Assembly (NCBI GenBank): GCA_018241265.1
Contig: JAFEEF010000041.1
Location: 321-54,981, forward strand
DNA length: 54,661 bases
DNA from: Pseudomonadota bacterium
Lineage (GTDB): Bacteria; Pseudomonadota; Gammaproteobacteria; Burkholderiales; Burkholderiaceae_C
Reading direction: 5' to 3'
In this document: positions 8,700 through 16,411 of the stretch, piece by piece
How the letters are laid out: each line of letters opens with the position of its first letter
How positions within the stretch are numbered: the first letter of the stretch is position 1
Program-made: the position numbers and the translations under genes
The notes under the pieces: generated by a model
Told to the model about the DNA's origin: nothing
The model's input: the letters and a program-made list of their open reading frames with translations, nothing else
Database searches by the model: none

Positions 8700-9566
8700 T
8701 TATCCGATCGAGATGATGGAGCGCGCGCCGTTGCGGCGCCCGATGATGTTCAGCAGGTTCGACAGCTTGGCCTCGTCGTCCGGCGTCGCGGCGCGTGCCT
8801 CGCCGCGGAAATACAGCGTGCCGCCGGGCTCCCAGCTGCCGTTGCCCTGGAGGATCAGTGCGCCCTCCTCGGTGGCGAGCTGCAGCCGGCTGGCGCCGCT
8901 GCCCGGCTTGGGCGCGGCGCTCAGGGTCAGCCGGTAGCTGCCCAGTTCGTCGAGCGTCGCCAGGCGCGACGACGCGTGCAGCAGCTCCACCTCGGCGCTG
9001 CCGGCGATGCCGACGCGGCCTTGCGCCGATTCGACCGTCAGCCCCGGCGACAGCAGCCGCACCATGCCGCCGAGGCGCAAGGTGTTGAACGGCGTGCCGA
9101 GACCGGCGAGCACCGCGCTCGGCCATTGCGCGACCCAGCCGGGCGGCGGCACCAAGGTCGCCGTGTAGCGGCCGATGCCGGGATGCAGGCGCAGCACCAC
9201 GGTGCCGTTGAGGCAGCACGCATGCCGGGCGCGCAGCTCGATGTCGGTGCCGGCGAGGCCGAGCGTCCAGCTCAGGCGGCCCGGCAGCGAGGCGGCGTCG
9301 CGGCTGTCCGGTCCGGCCGTCAGCACCGCGATCGCGTCGCCGTCCCAGACGGTGCCGCGTGCGTCCGCCAGCAGCACGCGCTGGCGCGTCGCGCTCGCGA
9401 CCGCATCGGCGAGCCATGAAGCCGGCGCATAGCAGACCGTCGCGACCAGCGCGCCGATCAGCAGGCCGACGACCGCCCACGCGAAGCCGCTCGAGCGTCC
9501 GGCGGATGGGCGTGCACTGGCGAGCGGGCGCATGGCGCGCCGGCGACCGCGCCACGGCGTCTTCAC
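8700..9566 (-). CDS. gspN: Type II secretion system protein GspN
   Basis: This 288-residue inner-membrane-anchored accessory protein of the type II secretion system has one N-terminal membrane segment (FAWAVVGLLIGALVATVCYA) and a periplasmic part with the family's ARGTVWDG motif. GspN is present in a subset of systems and its exact role is unclear. I choose the GTG at 9566: it overlaps the gspM stop (GTGA) and has GGGG seven bases upstream. An ATG at 9533 would remove 11 basic residues and has no ribosome-binding site. It lies between gspM and gspD in the operon, with only 2 bp between its stop and the gspD start. Confidence 0.88.
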   Translation of the reverse strand: MKTPWRGRRRAMRPLASARPSAGRSSGFAWAVVGLLIGALVATVCYAPASWLADAVASATRQRVLLADARGTVWDGDAIAVLTAGPDSRDAASLPGRLSWTLGLAGTDIELRARHACCLNGTVVLRLHPGIGRYTATLVPPPGWVAQWPSAVLAGLGTPFNTLRLGGMVRLLSPGLTVESAQGRVGIAGSAEVELLHASSRLATLDELGSYRLTLSAAPKPGSGASRLQLATEEGALILQGNGSWEPGGTLYFRGEARAATPDDEAKLSNLLNIIGRRNGARSIISIG

Positions 9567-10081
9567 GGCGCGGCCCCGATCGTGACGACGAGGGTGCCGG
9601 CGTAGCCGTCCGGCCCGCGCTGCAGTTGCGCGTCGATCGGCCGCGCGCGCGCCGCGCTGCGCGCCTCGTTGAGCCAGCCGCGCAGCGCGTCGCCGCTCAC
9701 GCCCGACAGCGTGAGGGTCGCGCGGTCGCCCTGCAGCAGCAGCTTGGCCTTGTCGCCGAGGTGCTCGGTGGCGGCCTTCAACGCCTGGCCGGCCTGGGTC
9801 GGCGACACCGGCGGCGTCGCGCGCAGGCCGGTGCTCTGCGCGGCGACGCGCTTCATCTGGTCGAGCTGCGCATCGAGCGCATCGATCTGCGCCGGCGCCG
9901 TCTGCGCCACCTTCAGTGCCGGGCGGACGAGCAGGCTCCAGCAGATGAAGACGACGATCACGATGCCGGCGACCGCGACGAGCTGGCGCTCGCGCGGCGC
10001 GCGGGCCTGCCACCAGGTCGCGGCCTGGGCGCGCAGGCTGGCGAGCGCCGGCGACGCGGAAGAGGCTGCAGGCTCGCTCAT
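9563..10081 (-). CDS. gspM: Type II secretion system protein GspM
   Basis: This 172-residue bitopic inner-membrane protein has a short cytoplasmic N-terminus, one membrane helix (about residues 38-53, VAGIVIVVFICWSLLV), then a coiled-coil-prone stretch and a small ferredoxin-like periplasmic domain. GspM partners GspL in the assembly platform. The sequence is poorly conserved, as usual for the family; the call rests on length, topology and position between gspL and gspN. The start ATG at 10081 lies 37 bp after the gspL stop and has no clear ribosome-binding site. Confidence 0.9.
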   Translation of the reverse strand: MSEPAASSASPALASLRAQAATWWQARAPRERQLVAVAGIVIVVFICWSLLVRPALKVAQTAPAQIDALDAQLDQMKRVAAQSTGLRATPPVSPTQAGQALKAATEHLGDKAKLLLQGDRATLTLSGVSGDALRGWLNEARSAARARPIDAQLQRGPDGYAGTLVVTIGAAP

Positions 10082-10118
10082 GGCCGTTCGGCGCCGGCCG
10101 GTGGGGACCCGCGCGGCG

Positions 10119-11384
10119 TCATGAGCGAGGCCCGGTGGCGGCGGCCGCGCGGCTCAAGGTCAGGCGGCCCTCGGTCGTTGCGTCGACCTGCCAGCCGGCC
10201 GGCCGCAAGGTGTTGCGGAACTGCTCGATCTGCGGTGCGCTCCAGCCGTTGGCGGCGACGGTCAGCTTGCCGGGCTCGAAGCGCACGGTCTCGACCGGCG
10301 GCCGGCCGGGCGGCCAGGCGTAGGCGGCCGCTTGCAGCAAGGTCTCGAGGTCGTCGTCGCCCGGCTGGCCGGCAAGCGTGCGCAGCGACTGCGCCTCGCG
10401 CTGCATCACCGCCTGCGGGTCGCGCTGGATGTCCTGCGGATTGGCCTTCGGATAGGTCGCCTGCACGAGCTTCTGCATCTCGGTGCGCTTGGCGCGGATC
10501 ACGCCGTTCTGATGCCAGGCCCAGACGTTCAGGCTGATGACCTGCACCGCGACCAGCGCGATCGCGCCGTAGCGCAACCAGCGCCATTCGGGACTCATCA
10601 GCGCGCGCAGCGCGTCGGTGACCGCGCGATCGCCGCGCGTCCGCCGCGCGAGGTCGAACTGGCGCAGGTTCCATGGGCTGCGTCCGCCCTGCAGCAGGCG
10701 CTGGGCCGGCGTCAGCACCTGGACCGGCGCGCCCAGCCATTGCTCGGCGGCGGCGGCCGCACCCGGCGTCGCGCTCCAGCGCGTGCCTTCGGGCGGCGGT
10801 GTCGGCACGAGGGCGCGCGCCAGGCCGCCCTGCAGGCGCACGCTCGCGACGCCGTCGCCATGCGCCCAGTGCAGCGCGATGCCGCGCGTGCCGCCCTCGG
10901 CATCGCTACCGCTCTCGGCGAAATGGCCCGACGGCGGATCTTCCGGCCATGCCATCGGCGCGATGCGATCGACGAAGACATTGGCCCCCTCGAGCGCCGC
11001 GAGCTCGTGGCGCAGCCACGCTCGATCGACGACCGCGACCCAGGTCGGGTTGCCGGCCTTGGCCTGCGGCGCGAGTGCGAAATGGACGCTGTCGGTGTCT
11101 TCCAGCAGGCCGTCCTCGAGCACGCCTTCGAGCGCGGCGCGCATCCGCGCGGCGGGCGCCTTCGGCAACGTGATGCGATGCCAGCTCACGTCGGCATCGG
11201 CGAGCACCGCGATCGTCGTCGTCGCCTTCGGCAGCAGGGCCGGCGCGCAGCTTCCGTGCGTCAGGACGCTCAGGCCGTCCGGGCTCGTCACGTAGGCGTA
11301 TTCGTCGCTGGTCGGCGGCGCTTCCGCCGCGCGCTGGGCGCGCAGCCGTTGGCGCTGCGGTATCTGGATGACGAGGGTGGACAT
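10119..11384 (-). CDS. gspL: Type II secretion system protein GspL
   Basis: This 421-residue protein has an N-terminal actin-like cytoplasmic domain (about 1-250), one transmembrane helix near 270-290 (YGAIALVAVQVISLNVWAW) and a periplasmic ferredoxin-like domain. GspL recruits GspE to the membrane and pairs with GspM. The start at 11384 (MSTLVIQIPQ) matches the family's beginning; an in-frame ATG at 11420 would add 12 residues. The 93-bp gap to gspK is the largest in the operon and holds a TACAAT hexamer (minus strand, 11410-11415) that could be a weak internal -10 box, though no matching -35 is evident. Confidence 0.93.
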   Translation of the reverse strand: MSTLVIQIPQRQRLRAQRAAEAPPTSDEYAYVTSPDGLSVLTHGSCAPALLPKATTTIAVLADADVSWHRITLPKAPAARMRAALEGVLEDGLLEDTDSVHFALAPQAKAGNPTWVAVVDRAWLRHELAALEGANVFVDRIAPMAWPEDPPSGHFAESGSDAEGGTRGIALHWAHGDGVASVRLQGGLARALVPTPPPEGTRWSATPGAAAAAEQWLGAPVQVLTPAQRLLQGGRSPWNLRQFDLARRTRGDRAVTDALRALMSPEWRWLRYGAIALVAVQVISLNVWAWHQNGVIRAKRTEMQKLVQATYPKANPQDIQRDPQAVMQREAQSLRTLAGQPGDDDLETLLQAAAYAWPPGRPPVETVRFEPGKLTVAANGWSAPQIEQFRNTLRPAGWQVDATTEGRLTLSRAAAATGPRS

Positions 11385-11477
11385 CAGGCGGGTCGGAAAA
11401 GGCGGACCGATTGTAGGCATGCCGTCATGACGCTCAGACCCGTCCGGCGAGCCGGTCGGCGTGCATCCTTGGCGGCT

Positions 11478-12455
11478 TCAGCGGACGGCCGCATCGGTGC
11501 TCGCGACGCGCTCCGTCGACACCATGGTCACCTTGCCGTTGTTGCTGCGCATCACGAGGCTGCGCTGCTCGAGCACGTGGTCCGCCAGGCGCAGGCGTCC
11601 GCGCACGATGAAGTACTGGGTCTTGACGCCGATCGTGTCGGCAACGAGCGTGTAGCCGGCTGCCTTCGCGAAGTCGTCGAGCGTGGCGAACGGCACGCTC
11701 AGGCGCTGCTGCGCGAGGCGTTCGGCGGTTGCGAGGTCCTTGCCCGACAGCGCCGCCAGCACTTCGCGCGGCGCGGTATTGACGTTTACCGGTACCGCCG
11801 GCGAGATCAGATTGACGTAGGGCGCCAGCACCGCGACCGAAGCCGGGTCGACGCCGAACCAGGTGAGTTGTTCGGGGCGCGCCGGCATCAACGGCGCATC
11901 CGCCGCCGGCTGGGCGGCGCCGGCGGCGCGGATGCCGTCGTCGATCTGCTCCGCCACCGAATTCGACAGCCCGAGCCGTTCGCACAGGCCCAAGAGGATC
12001 GCGAACTGGTCCCGCTTCCGCGTGCCTTCGTCCTCCGGCTTGGCGGGGTTGTTGTTGACGAGATTGAGCAGGTCGTAGGTCGCCTGCGCGTCGCTGATGC
12101 TGCCCGACAGGAACGCTTCCGGCCCGTCGTCGTCGCTCGGGTTCTGCTTGTCGGCTGCCAGGAAAGTGGACAGCCGCGCTTCCTCGAGCGGCTTGGCCCA
12201 CGGCTCGGTGAGGTTGTCGGTGTTGGCGTTTCCGCCGCGTGCGTCTTCCGCCAGGATCAGGCGGGCCCAGTCGAGCGCGCCGAGCAGCACCCAGCCGGAT
12301 TCGACGCGCGCGCGCTCGGCCGATTCGATCTGCACCGCGCGCCACTGCTGCCAGACCATCGCCGACGCGAGCGTCGCGATCAAGGTCACGATGATCATCG
12401 CGGTCAGCAGCGCAGCGCCGCGCTGGGGTGCCGGCCCGGTCGATGGCTTGCTCAT
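11478..12455 (-). CDS. gspK: Type II secretion system minor pseudopilin GspK
   Basis: This 325-residue large minor pseudopilin caps the pseudopilus tip with GspI and GspJ. The class III leader reads PQRGAALLTAMIIVTLIA, with cleavage expected after the glycine. As typical for GspK, the Glu at position +5 of the mature protein is absent, because the tip subunit does not need to pair with a subunit above it. The large C-terminal part carries the helical GspK-specific domain (for example YDLLNLVNNNP and VPVNVNTAPREVLAAL). The start ATG at 12455 overlaps the gspJ stop as ATGA, implying translational coupling. Confidence 0.95.
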   Translation of the reverse strand: MSKPSTGPAPQRGAALLTAMIIVTLIATLASAMVWQQWRAVQIESAERARVESGWVLLGALDWARLILAEDARGGNANTDNLTEPWAKPLEEARLSTFLAADKQNPSDDDGPEAFLSGSISDAQATYDLLNLVNNNPAKPEDEGTRKRDQFAILLGLCERLGLSNSVAEQIDDGIRAAGAAQPAADAPLMPARPEQLTWFGVDPASVAVLAPYVNLISPAVPVNVNTAPREVLAALSGKDLATAERLAQQRLSVPFATLDDFAKAAGYTLVADTIGVKTQYFIVRGRLRLADHVLEQRSLVMRSNNGKVTMVSTERVASTDAAVR

Positions 12456-13126
12456 TGCAGCGACGTGGTCACGGACAGCAGCGTGTCGCGGGTGAGCCGG
12501 CCGCTCAAGCCGCTCGGCGTGTCGAAGGTCAGCACGAGCCGCACGCCGGTCGGCAGCACGGTGCGGGGCGTCGCCGTGGGCGCGCTCCCGGGCGTTTCGG
12601 GTGCCTGGACGACATCCGCACTCGACTGACAGTTCGACCAGGCATTGTTGCGATAGAAGTAGACCTGCCACTGCGAGATGCCGGTGAGCGTGCGCACCTG
12701 GCCCGGCTCGGTGCCCTGCAGTTGCATGCTGTGCATCCAGGCGTCCTGCAGCCCGCCGTTGGTCGTCGCGGAAGGGCTGGTCCAGCGCCACCACGACGAC
12801 GTGTTGCCGTCCGGGCGCAGCGACCAGGTGACGACCACGAGGCCGTCGGGCGTGCGGCGGGTGATGCGCACCGACGCGCCGTCGCAGCTCAGCGGCTGCA
12901 CCGCGCCGCTGTCCTGGATCGACGCGAGATCCTGCTCCCATTGCGCGATCACGGTGTTGAGGCGCACGGTGCGCTCGAGCCTGTCCTGCGTGTTGTCGCG
13001 TGCCCGCACGATGCCGTCGACGCCGCGCCACGCCATGATCGCCATCACCGCCATGATGATGAGCGCGACCAGCAGCTCGACGAGCGTGAATCCGCCCGCG
13101 CAGGAGGGTCGTCGCGCCGTGTCCAC
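12452..13126 (-). CDS. gspJ: Type II secretion system minor pseudopilin GspJ
   Basis: This 224-residue minor pseudopilin has a prepilin leader ending CAGG, then FTLVELLVALIIMAVMAIMAW with the conserved +5 glutamate. GspJ forms the tip complex with GspI and GspK. I choose the GTG start at 13126, which shares its first base with the last base of the gspI TAG stop. It yields a 14-residue leader (to ARRPSCAGG), a normal prepilin length. Longer upstream frame overlaps gspI and is not needed. The stop overlaps the gspK start. Confidence 0.93.
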   Translation of the reverse strand: MDTARRPSCAGGFTLVELLVALIIMAVMAIMAWRGVDGIVRARDNTQDRLERTVRLNTVIAQWEQDLASIQDSGAVQPLSCDGASVRITRRTPDGLVVVTWSLRPDGNTSSWWRWTSPSATTNGGLQDAWMHSMQLQGTEPGQVRTLTGISQWQVYFYRNNAWSNCQSSADVVQAPETPGSAPTATPRTVLPTGVRLVLTFDTPSGLSGRLTRDTLLSVTTSLQ

Positions 13127-13485
13127 TAGTTGCGCCCCAGCACGGTGGAGATCGTCACGAGCGGCTGGCCGTTCGGATCGTAGATCTGCGCGTCGACGCG
13201 CCGGAAGTTCGGATTCGGCGTCGGCCGCACGGTCAGCTTGCCGGTGTAGGTCAGGCCGAGCTCGTCGCAGGTGAACGAGCCGTCGCCGACGTTGGGATAC
13301 TGGCCGGCGAGCTTCAGGCCGGTCAGCTGGTTGTCGGCGCACCATTGGGCGACGCTGACGTCGCCGAGGCGCTGGGCGTTGTCGGTCAGCGTGCCGGCGA
13401 CGCGCAGGCCGGCGCCCAGCGTGATCGCGACGATCGCCAGCGCGACCATCACCTCGATCAGCGTGAAGCCACGCGGGCTGCGCAT
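13126..13485 (-). CDS. gspI: Type II secretion system minor pseudopilin GspI
   Basis: This 119-residue minor pseudopilin has a very short leader (MRSPRG) cleaved before FTLIEVMVALAIVAITLGAG, with Glu at +5. The remainder fits the compact GspI fold with two cysteines (WCADN and FTCDE) that could form the usual disulfide. It nucleates the pseudopilus tip with GspJ and GspK. The start ATG at 13485 overlaps the last base of gspH's stop. Confidence 0.95.
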   Translation of the reverse strand: MRSPRGFTLIEVMVALAIVAITLGAGLRVAGTLTDNAQRLGDVSVAQWCADNQLTGLKLAGQYPNVGDGSFTCDELGLTYTGKLTVRPTPNPNFRRVDAQIYDPNGQPLVTISTVLGRN

Positions 13486-13982
13486 CAGTGCGTACCTGCG
13501 TCGTCGACGATCGCGAACGGCCCGAGGCCGTCGGTCGCGATCACGACCTGGCGATCGTCGAGGCGCAGCACGATGCGCTGCGGGCCGATCATCGGCTCGG
13601 GGCCGAGCACCACCGAGCGCGCGCCGACCACTTCGGCATGCACGCCTTCGGACAGCCAGTTGGTCGGCGGCGTGGTGGCGGGCGGCAGGCCGACGAACTG
13701 GAAGCCGTCACCCCCGGCCGGCGCCGGCATCCAGAGCACCTGCAGCCCGGCGGCGCGCGCGTCGGCGCGGGCGGCTTCGAGGATCGCCGCGAGGCGCACC
13801 GCTTCCTCGTCGAGGTGGGTGGCGGCCGGATCGCGCAGCGCCAGGCTGGTCACGGCGGCGCCGATCGCGAAGATCACGACGACGACCAGGAGCTCGATCA
13901 TCGTGAAGCCGCGCACGGCGGCGGCGCGCGGCGGCGTTGCGGAGCACATCGGCGGGATCGGCGGCAAGCGCCGGAAGGTCAC
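13485..13982 (-). CDS. gspH: Type II secretion system minor pseudopilin GspH
   Basis: This 165-residue minor pseudopilin has leader ...AAAVRG followed by FTMIELLVVVVIFAIGAAV with Glu at +5. GspH links the tip complex to the GspG shaft. The first possible start is a GTG at 13982 that overlaps the gspG stop as GTGA; an ATG at 13949 would shorten the leader by 11 residues to MCSATPP... and is a realistic alternative. Position between gspG and gspI and the length support the assignment. Confidence 0.92.
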   Translation of the reverse strand: MTFRRLPPIPPMCSATPPRAAAVRGFTMIELLVVVVIFAIGAAVTSLALRDPAATHLDEEAVRLAAILEAARADARAAGLQVLWMPAPAGGDGFQFVGLPPATTPPTNWLSEGVHAEVVGARSVVLGPEPMIGPQRIVLRLDDRQVVIATDGLGPFAIVDDAGTH

Positions 13983-14443
13983 TGCCAGCTGCCGATGTCT
14001 GCGTTCTCGCCTTCGCCGCCGACCTGGCCGTCGGCGCCGAAGCTGTAGACGTCGATCTCGCCCTTCAGTCCGGGATTGGCGTACTGGTAGGCATTGCCCC
14101 AGGGGTCGTTCGGCAGCTTCTCGATGTAGGGCTTCCAGTTCGGCGGGACCGGTTCGGTGGTCGGCTTCACGACCAGCGCCTGCAGACCCTGGTCGCTGGT
14201 CGGATAGCGGCCGTTGTCGAGCTTGTAAAGCTTGAGTGCGCCGATCAGGTTGTGCACGTCGGTGCGGGCTGCGGTCGTGCGGGCCTGCCCGAGCCGGTCG
14301 AGCACGTTCGGCACGATCAGCGCCGCCAGCACGCCGATGATCACCAGCACGACCAGCAGCTCGATCAGCGTGAAAGCGCGGGCGCGGCGGCGGGGCTGCC
14401 GGCGCGACGCGGACGGCACAGGGGAATACGTCGACAACATCAT
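13979..14443 (-). CDS. gspG: Type II secretion system major pseudopilin GspG
   Basis: This 154-residue protein is the main subunit of the periplasmic pseudopilus. It has the conserved FTLIELLVVLVIIGVLAALI helix with Glu at +5, and the C-terminal calcium-site region with the NDPWGNAYQY motif and FGADGQVGGEGENADIGSW. Oddly, the residue before the cleavage site is Ala (RRRARA|FTLIE) instead of the near-invariant Gly. The start is one of two adjacent ATGs (14443 or 14440). It is the first gene of the minus-strand operon, divergent from gspC. A TATGAT -10-like hexamer lies at 14495-14500 on the minus strand, about 50 bp upstream. Confidence 0.95.
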   Translation of the reverse strand: MMLSTYSPVPSASRRQPRRRARAFTLIELLVVLVIIGVLAALIVPNVLDRLGQARTTAARTDVHNLIGALKLYKLDNGRYPTSDQGLQALVVKPTTEPVPPNWKPYIEKLPNDPWGNAYQYANPGLKGEIDVYSFGADGQVGGEGENADIGSWQ

Positions 14444-14469
14444 GGTGGTGCGTCCGGGACCGCAGCCCG

Positions 14470-14507
14470 GCCGGATGAAGGAAAAGCGCGCCGGATCATA
14501 ATCCGGC
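14470..14507. promoter_or_regulatory. Divergent gspG/gspC control region with palindrome and direct repeat
   Basis: The only space between gspG and gspC is 14444-14507. It contains GCCGGAT at 14470-14476 and again at 14490-14496, exactly 20 bp apart, and its inverse ATCCGGC at 14501-14507. The last two form a perfect 7-bp dyad around CATA. Within the dyad lie a minus-strand TATGAT (14495-14500), a plausible -10 for gspG, and a plus-strand CATAAT (14497-14502) only 5 bp before the gspC ATG. A repressor bound to the dyad would control both directions. No good -35 boxes were found. Confidence 0.45.
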
Positions 14508-15200
14508 ATGGTTGCTCGATTGTCGGCGCTGGTCGTTTGGGCGTTGGTGGCTGCTTCGGCGGTCTTCTGGGGATTGCGGCTCACCGCCCGGCCGCCGCAG
14601 GCGCCGCCGTACACCGTCGGTGTCGGCGATGGTGCGGTTGCGCGCGCCGACCTGACGCGGCTTTTCGGCGCGCCCGCGGTTGCGGAGCCGGAGGAAACGA
14701 TCGCGCCGGATGCGGCAGCGCGCTATCAATTGCTCGGCGTCATCGCGCCGAAGCCGCCGAAGCCGAACAATCCGTTCGGCGTGGCGCTGATCGCGGTCGA
14801 CGGCCAGCCGCCGAAGGCCTACAAAGTCGGTGCATCGCTCGAGGACGATCTCGTGCTGCAGTCGGTCGGGCTGCGCACCGCAGCCGTCGGCCCGGCGGAC
14901 GGCAAGGCCGCGTTCACGCTCGAACTGCCGGCGCCGCAGCCGGCGGCTACCGGCACGCTGCCCCCGCCCGGAGTGGCCGGCATCAATGGCGTTCCCGGCA
15001 CCGTGGCCCCCGCCGCGCCGATTGCGCGCGGCATACCGCCCGGCATGCGGCGTCCGAATGGCCTGCCGTTCCAGCCCGGCGTTCAACCACAGCAGATCCC
15101 GCAGCCGGTCCAGCAACCCATGCAGCATCCGACCGCCGAGCCGATGCAGATGCCGAACATGGATCAGCAGGGCGATCAGAGCCCCACGCCGGCGGACTGA
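14508..15200 (+). CDS. gspC: Type II secretion system protein GspC
   Basis: This 230-residue inner-membrane protein bridges the platform to the GspD secretin. It has a single N-terminal membrane helix (about residues 7-23), a linker, the HR domain (about 65-145, containing RYQLLGVIAPKP and the GVALIAVDGQPPKAYKVG strand region), and a long Pro/Gln/Met-rich C-terminus. No PDZ or coiled-coil domain follows, so it is a short-type GspC. It is transcribed away from the rest of the gsp genes, as in several Burkholderiales. It converges on cobT with a 24-bp gap that shows no terminator. Confidence 0.93.
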   Translation: MVARLSALVVWALVAASAVFWGLRLTARPPQAPPYTVGVGDGAVARADLTRLFGAPAVAEPEETIAPDAAARYQLLGVIAPKPPKPNNPFGVALIAVDGQPPKAYKVGASLEDDLVLQSVGLRTAAVGPADGKAAFTLELPAPQPAATGTLPPPGVAGINGVPGTVAPAAPIARGIPPGMRRPNGLPFQPGVQPQQIPQPVQQPMQHPTAEPMQMPNMDQQGDQSPTPAD

Positions 15201-15224
15201 GCTGGTGCAGCGTCGAGCACTGCG

Positions 15225-16304
15225 CTAACCGATCTCGCCCGGCTCCGTCCCCAGGGTCGGAATCGGGCCGGGGAGCGTCGGTCCCGGATCTTCCCCATCG
15301 GCCACTTCGGTCAGCAGCGCCGCCGCGCTGCGCACGAGCGGCCAGGCGAGCGTCGCGCCGGTGCCGTCGGTGCTGTCCATGCCGAGTTCGAGCAGCGCCG
15401 AGGCATGGAACAGACCGAGCGCATGGTCGAGTCCCTGATGACCATGGCTGCGCGAATGCACGCAGTAGTCGGTGACGGCCGGCGCGATGCGCGCCGCGAC
15501 CATCAGCGCCGCGCAGGCCGGCATGCCGTCGGCCACGATCAGATGGCGCTTGCTGCCGGCCACGAGCATCAGGCCGACCATCATCGCGACCTCGAAACCG
15601 CCGAACGCCGCCAACACCTCGACCGGATCGATCACGTCCTTGTGGCGGCCTTGAGCGCCTTGCAGCACGACCTGCAGGTGCGCGAGGTCGTCGTGCCGCA
15701 TCGCCGGCCCGGACACCAGCAGATCCCGCATGTTCGCGCCGGCCAGGCGCGCCAGGACCAGCGTCGCGCTCTCGTGCGCACCGACGCCGATGCCGGCACA
15801 GGCGATCGCGTTGCCGGGCAGCGAGTCGGCGATCTCCATGCCGGCGCGGATCGCGGCATGCGCCTGGTCGAGCGACATGGCCGCCGAGACGCGCGCGTTG
15901 CGCGTGCCGTGCGCGATCTTGCGCGCCAGGAGCCGTGGATGCGGCGCCACCGCGTCGGCCACGCCGGCGTCGACGACCGACAACTCGAGCCCTTGCAGCC
16001 GCGCGAACACCGCGAGCGGCAACTGCGAGGTCAGGAGGTTCTGCACGATCTGCATCGTCGAGCGGTGCGCGGCGACGTGCCCCAGACCGTCGACCGCGAG
16101 GCCGTGGTCGCCGGCGAAGACGACGATCTGCGGCGCGCGGAAGCGCGGCTTCAGCGTCTTCTGAATCAGGCCGAGCCGGATCGCCAGCGGCTCGAGCTCG
16201 CCGAGTTGCCCGGTCGTCTCGCTGCGCCGCTGCAGCTTCTCGCGCAGCGCCTGCTCGAGCAGCGGGTTGGAAGTCGGCGTGATGAGCGAGCGATTGACGG
16301 ACAT
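15225..16304 (-). CDS. cobT: CobT-like nicotinate-nucleotide:dimethylbenzimidazole phosphoribosyltransferase
   Basis: This protein of about 359 residues matches CobT in length and overall pattern. The family transfers the phosphoribosyl of nicotinate mononucleotide to a lower-ligand base for cobamide assembly. Recognisable segments are IVVFAGDHGLAVDG, CAGIGVGAHESATLVLA and DPVEVLAAFGGFEVAMM. The C-terminal catalytic segment differs from canonical CobT: where GEGTGA with a catalytic Glu is expected, this protein has STDGTGATLAWPLV, and the preceding SAE..GH segment is SHGHQGLDHAL. It may be a diverged subfamily or accept another base. The start at 16304 (MSVNRSL) has a G-rich but weak ribosome-binding site. 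No other cobalamin genes are near. Confidence 0.85.
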   Translation of the reverse strand: MSVNRSLITPTSNPLLEQALREKLQRRSETTGQLGELEPLAIRLGLIQKTLKPRFRAPQIVVFAGDHGLAVDGLGHVAAHRSTMQIVQNLLTSQLPLAVFARLQGLELSVVDAGVADAVAPHPRLLARKIAHGTRNARVSAAMSLDQAHAAIRAGMEIADSLPGNAIACAGIGVGAHESATLVLARLAGANMRDLLVSGPAMRHDDLAHLQVVLQGAQGRHKDVIDPVEVLAAFGGFEVAMMVGLMLVAGSKRHLIVADGMPACAALMVAARIAPAVTDYCVHSRSHGHQGLDHALGLFHASALLELGMDSTDGTGATLAWPLVRSAAALLTEVADGEDPGPTLPGPIPTLGTEPGEIG

Positions 16305-16411
16305 GGGCCCCTGCGCGCCGGATATGCGTTCGTGTCGGCGCGGATTGTGGGGCCGGGTCGTTCGCTCGTGCAATCCAACAAGCGTGGGCTAGGCGTGCAG
16401 CGCGGAAGAGG

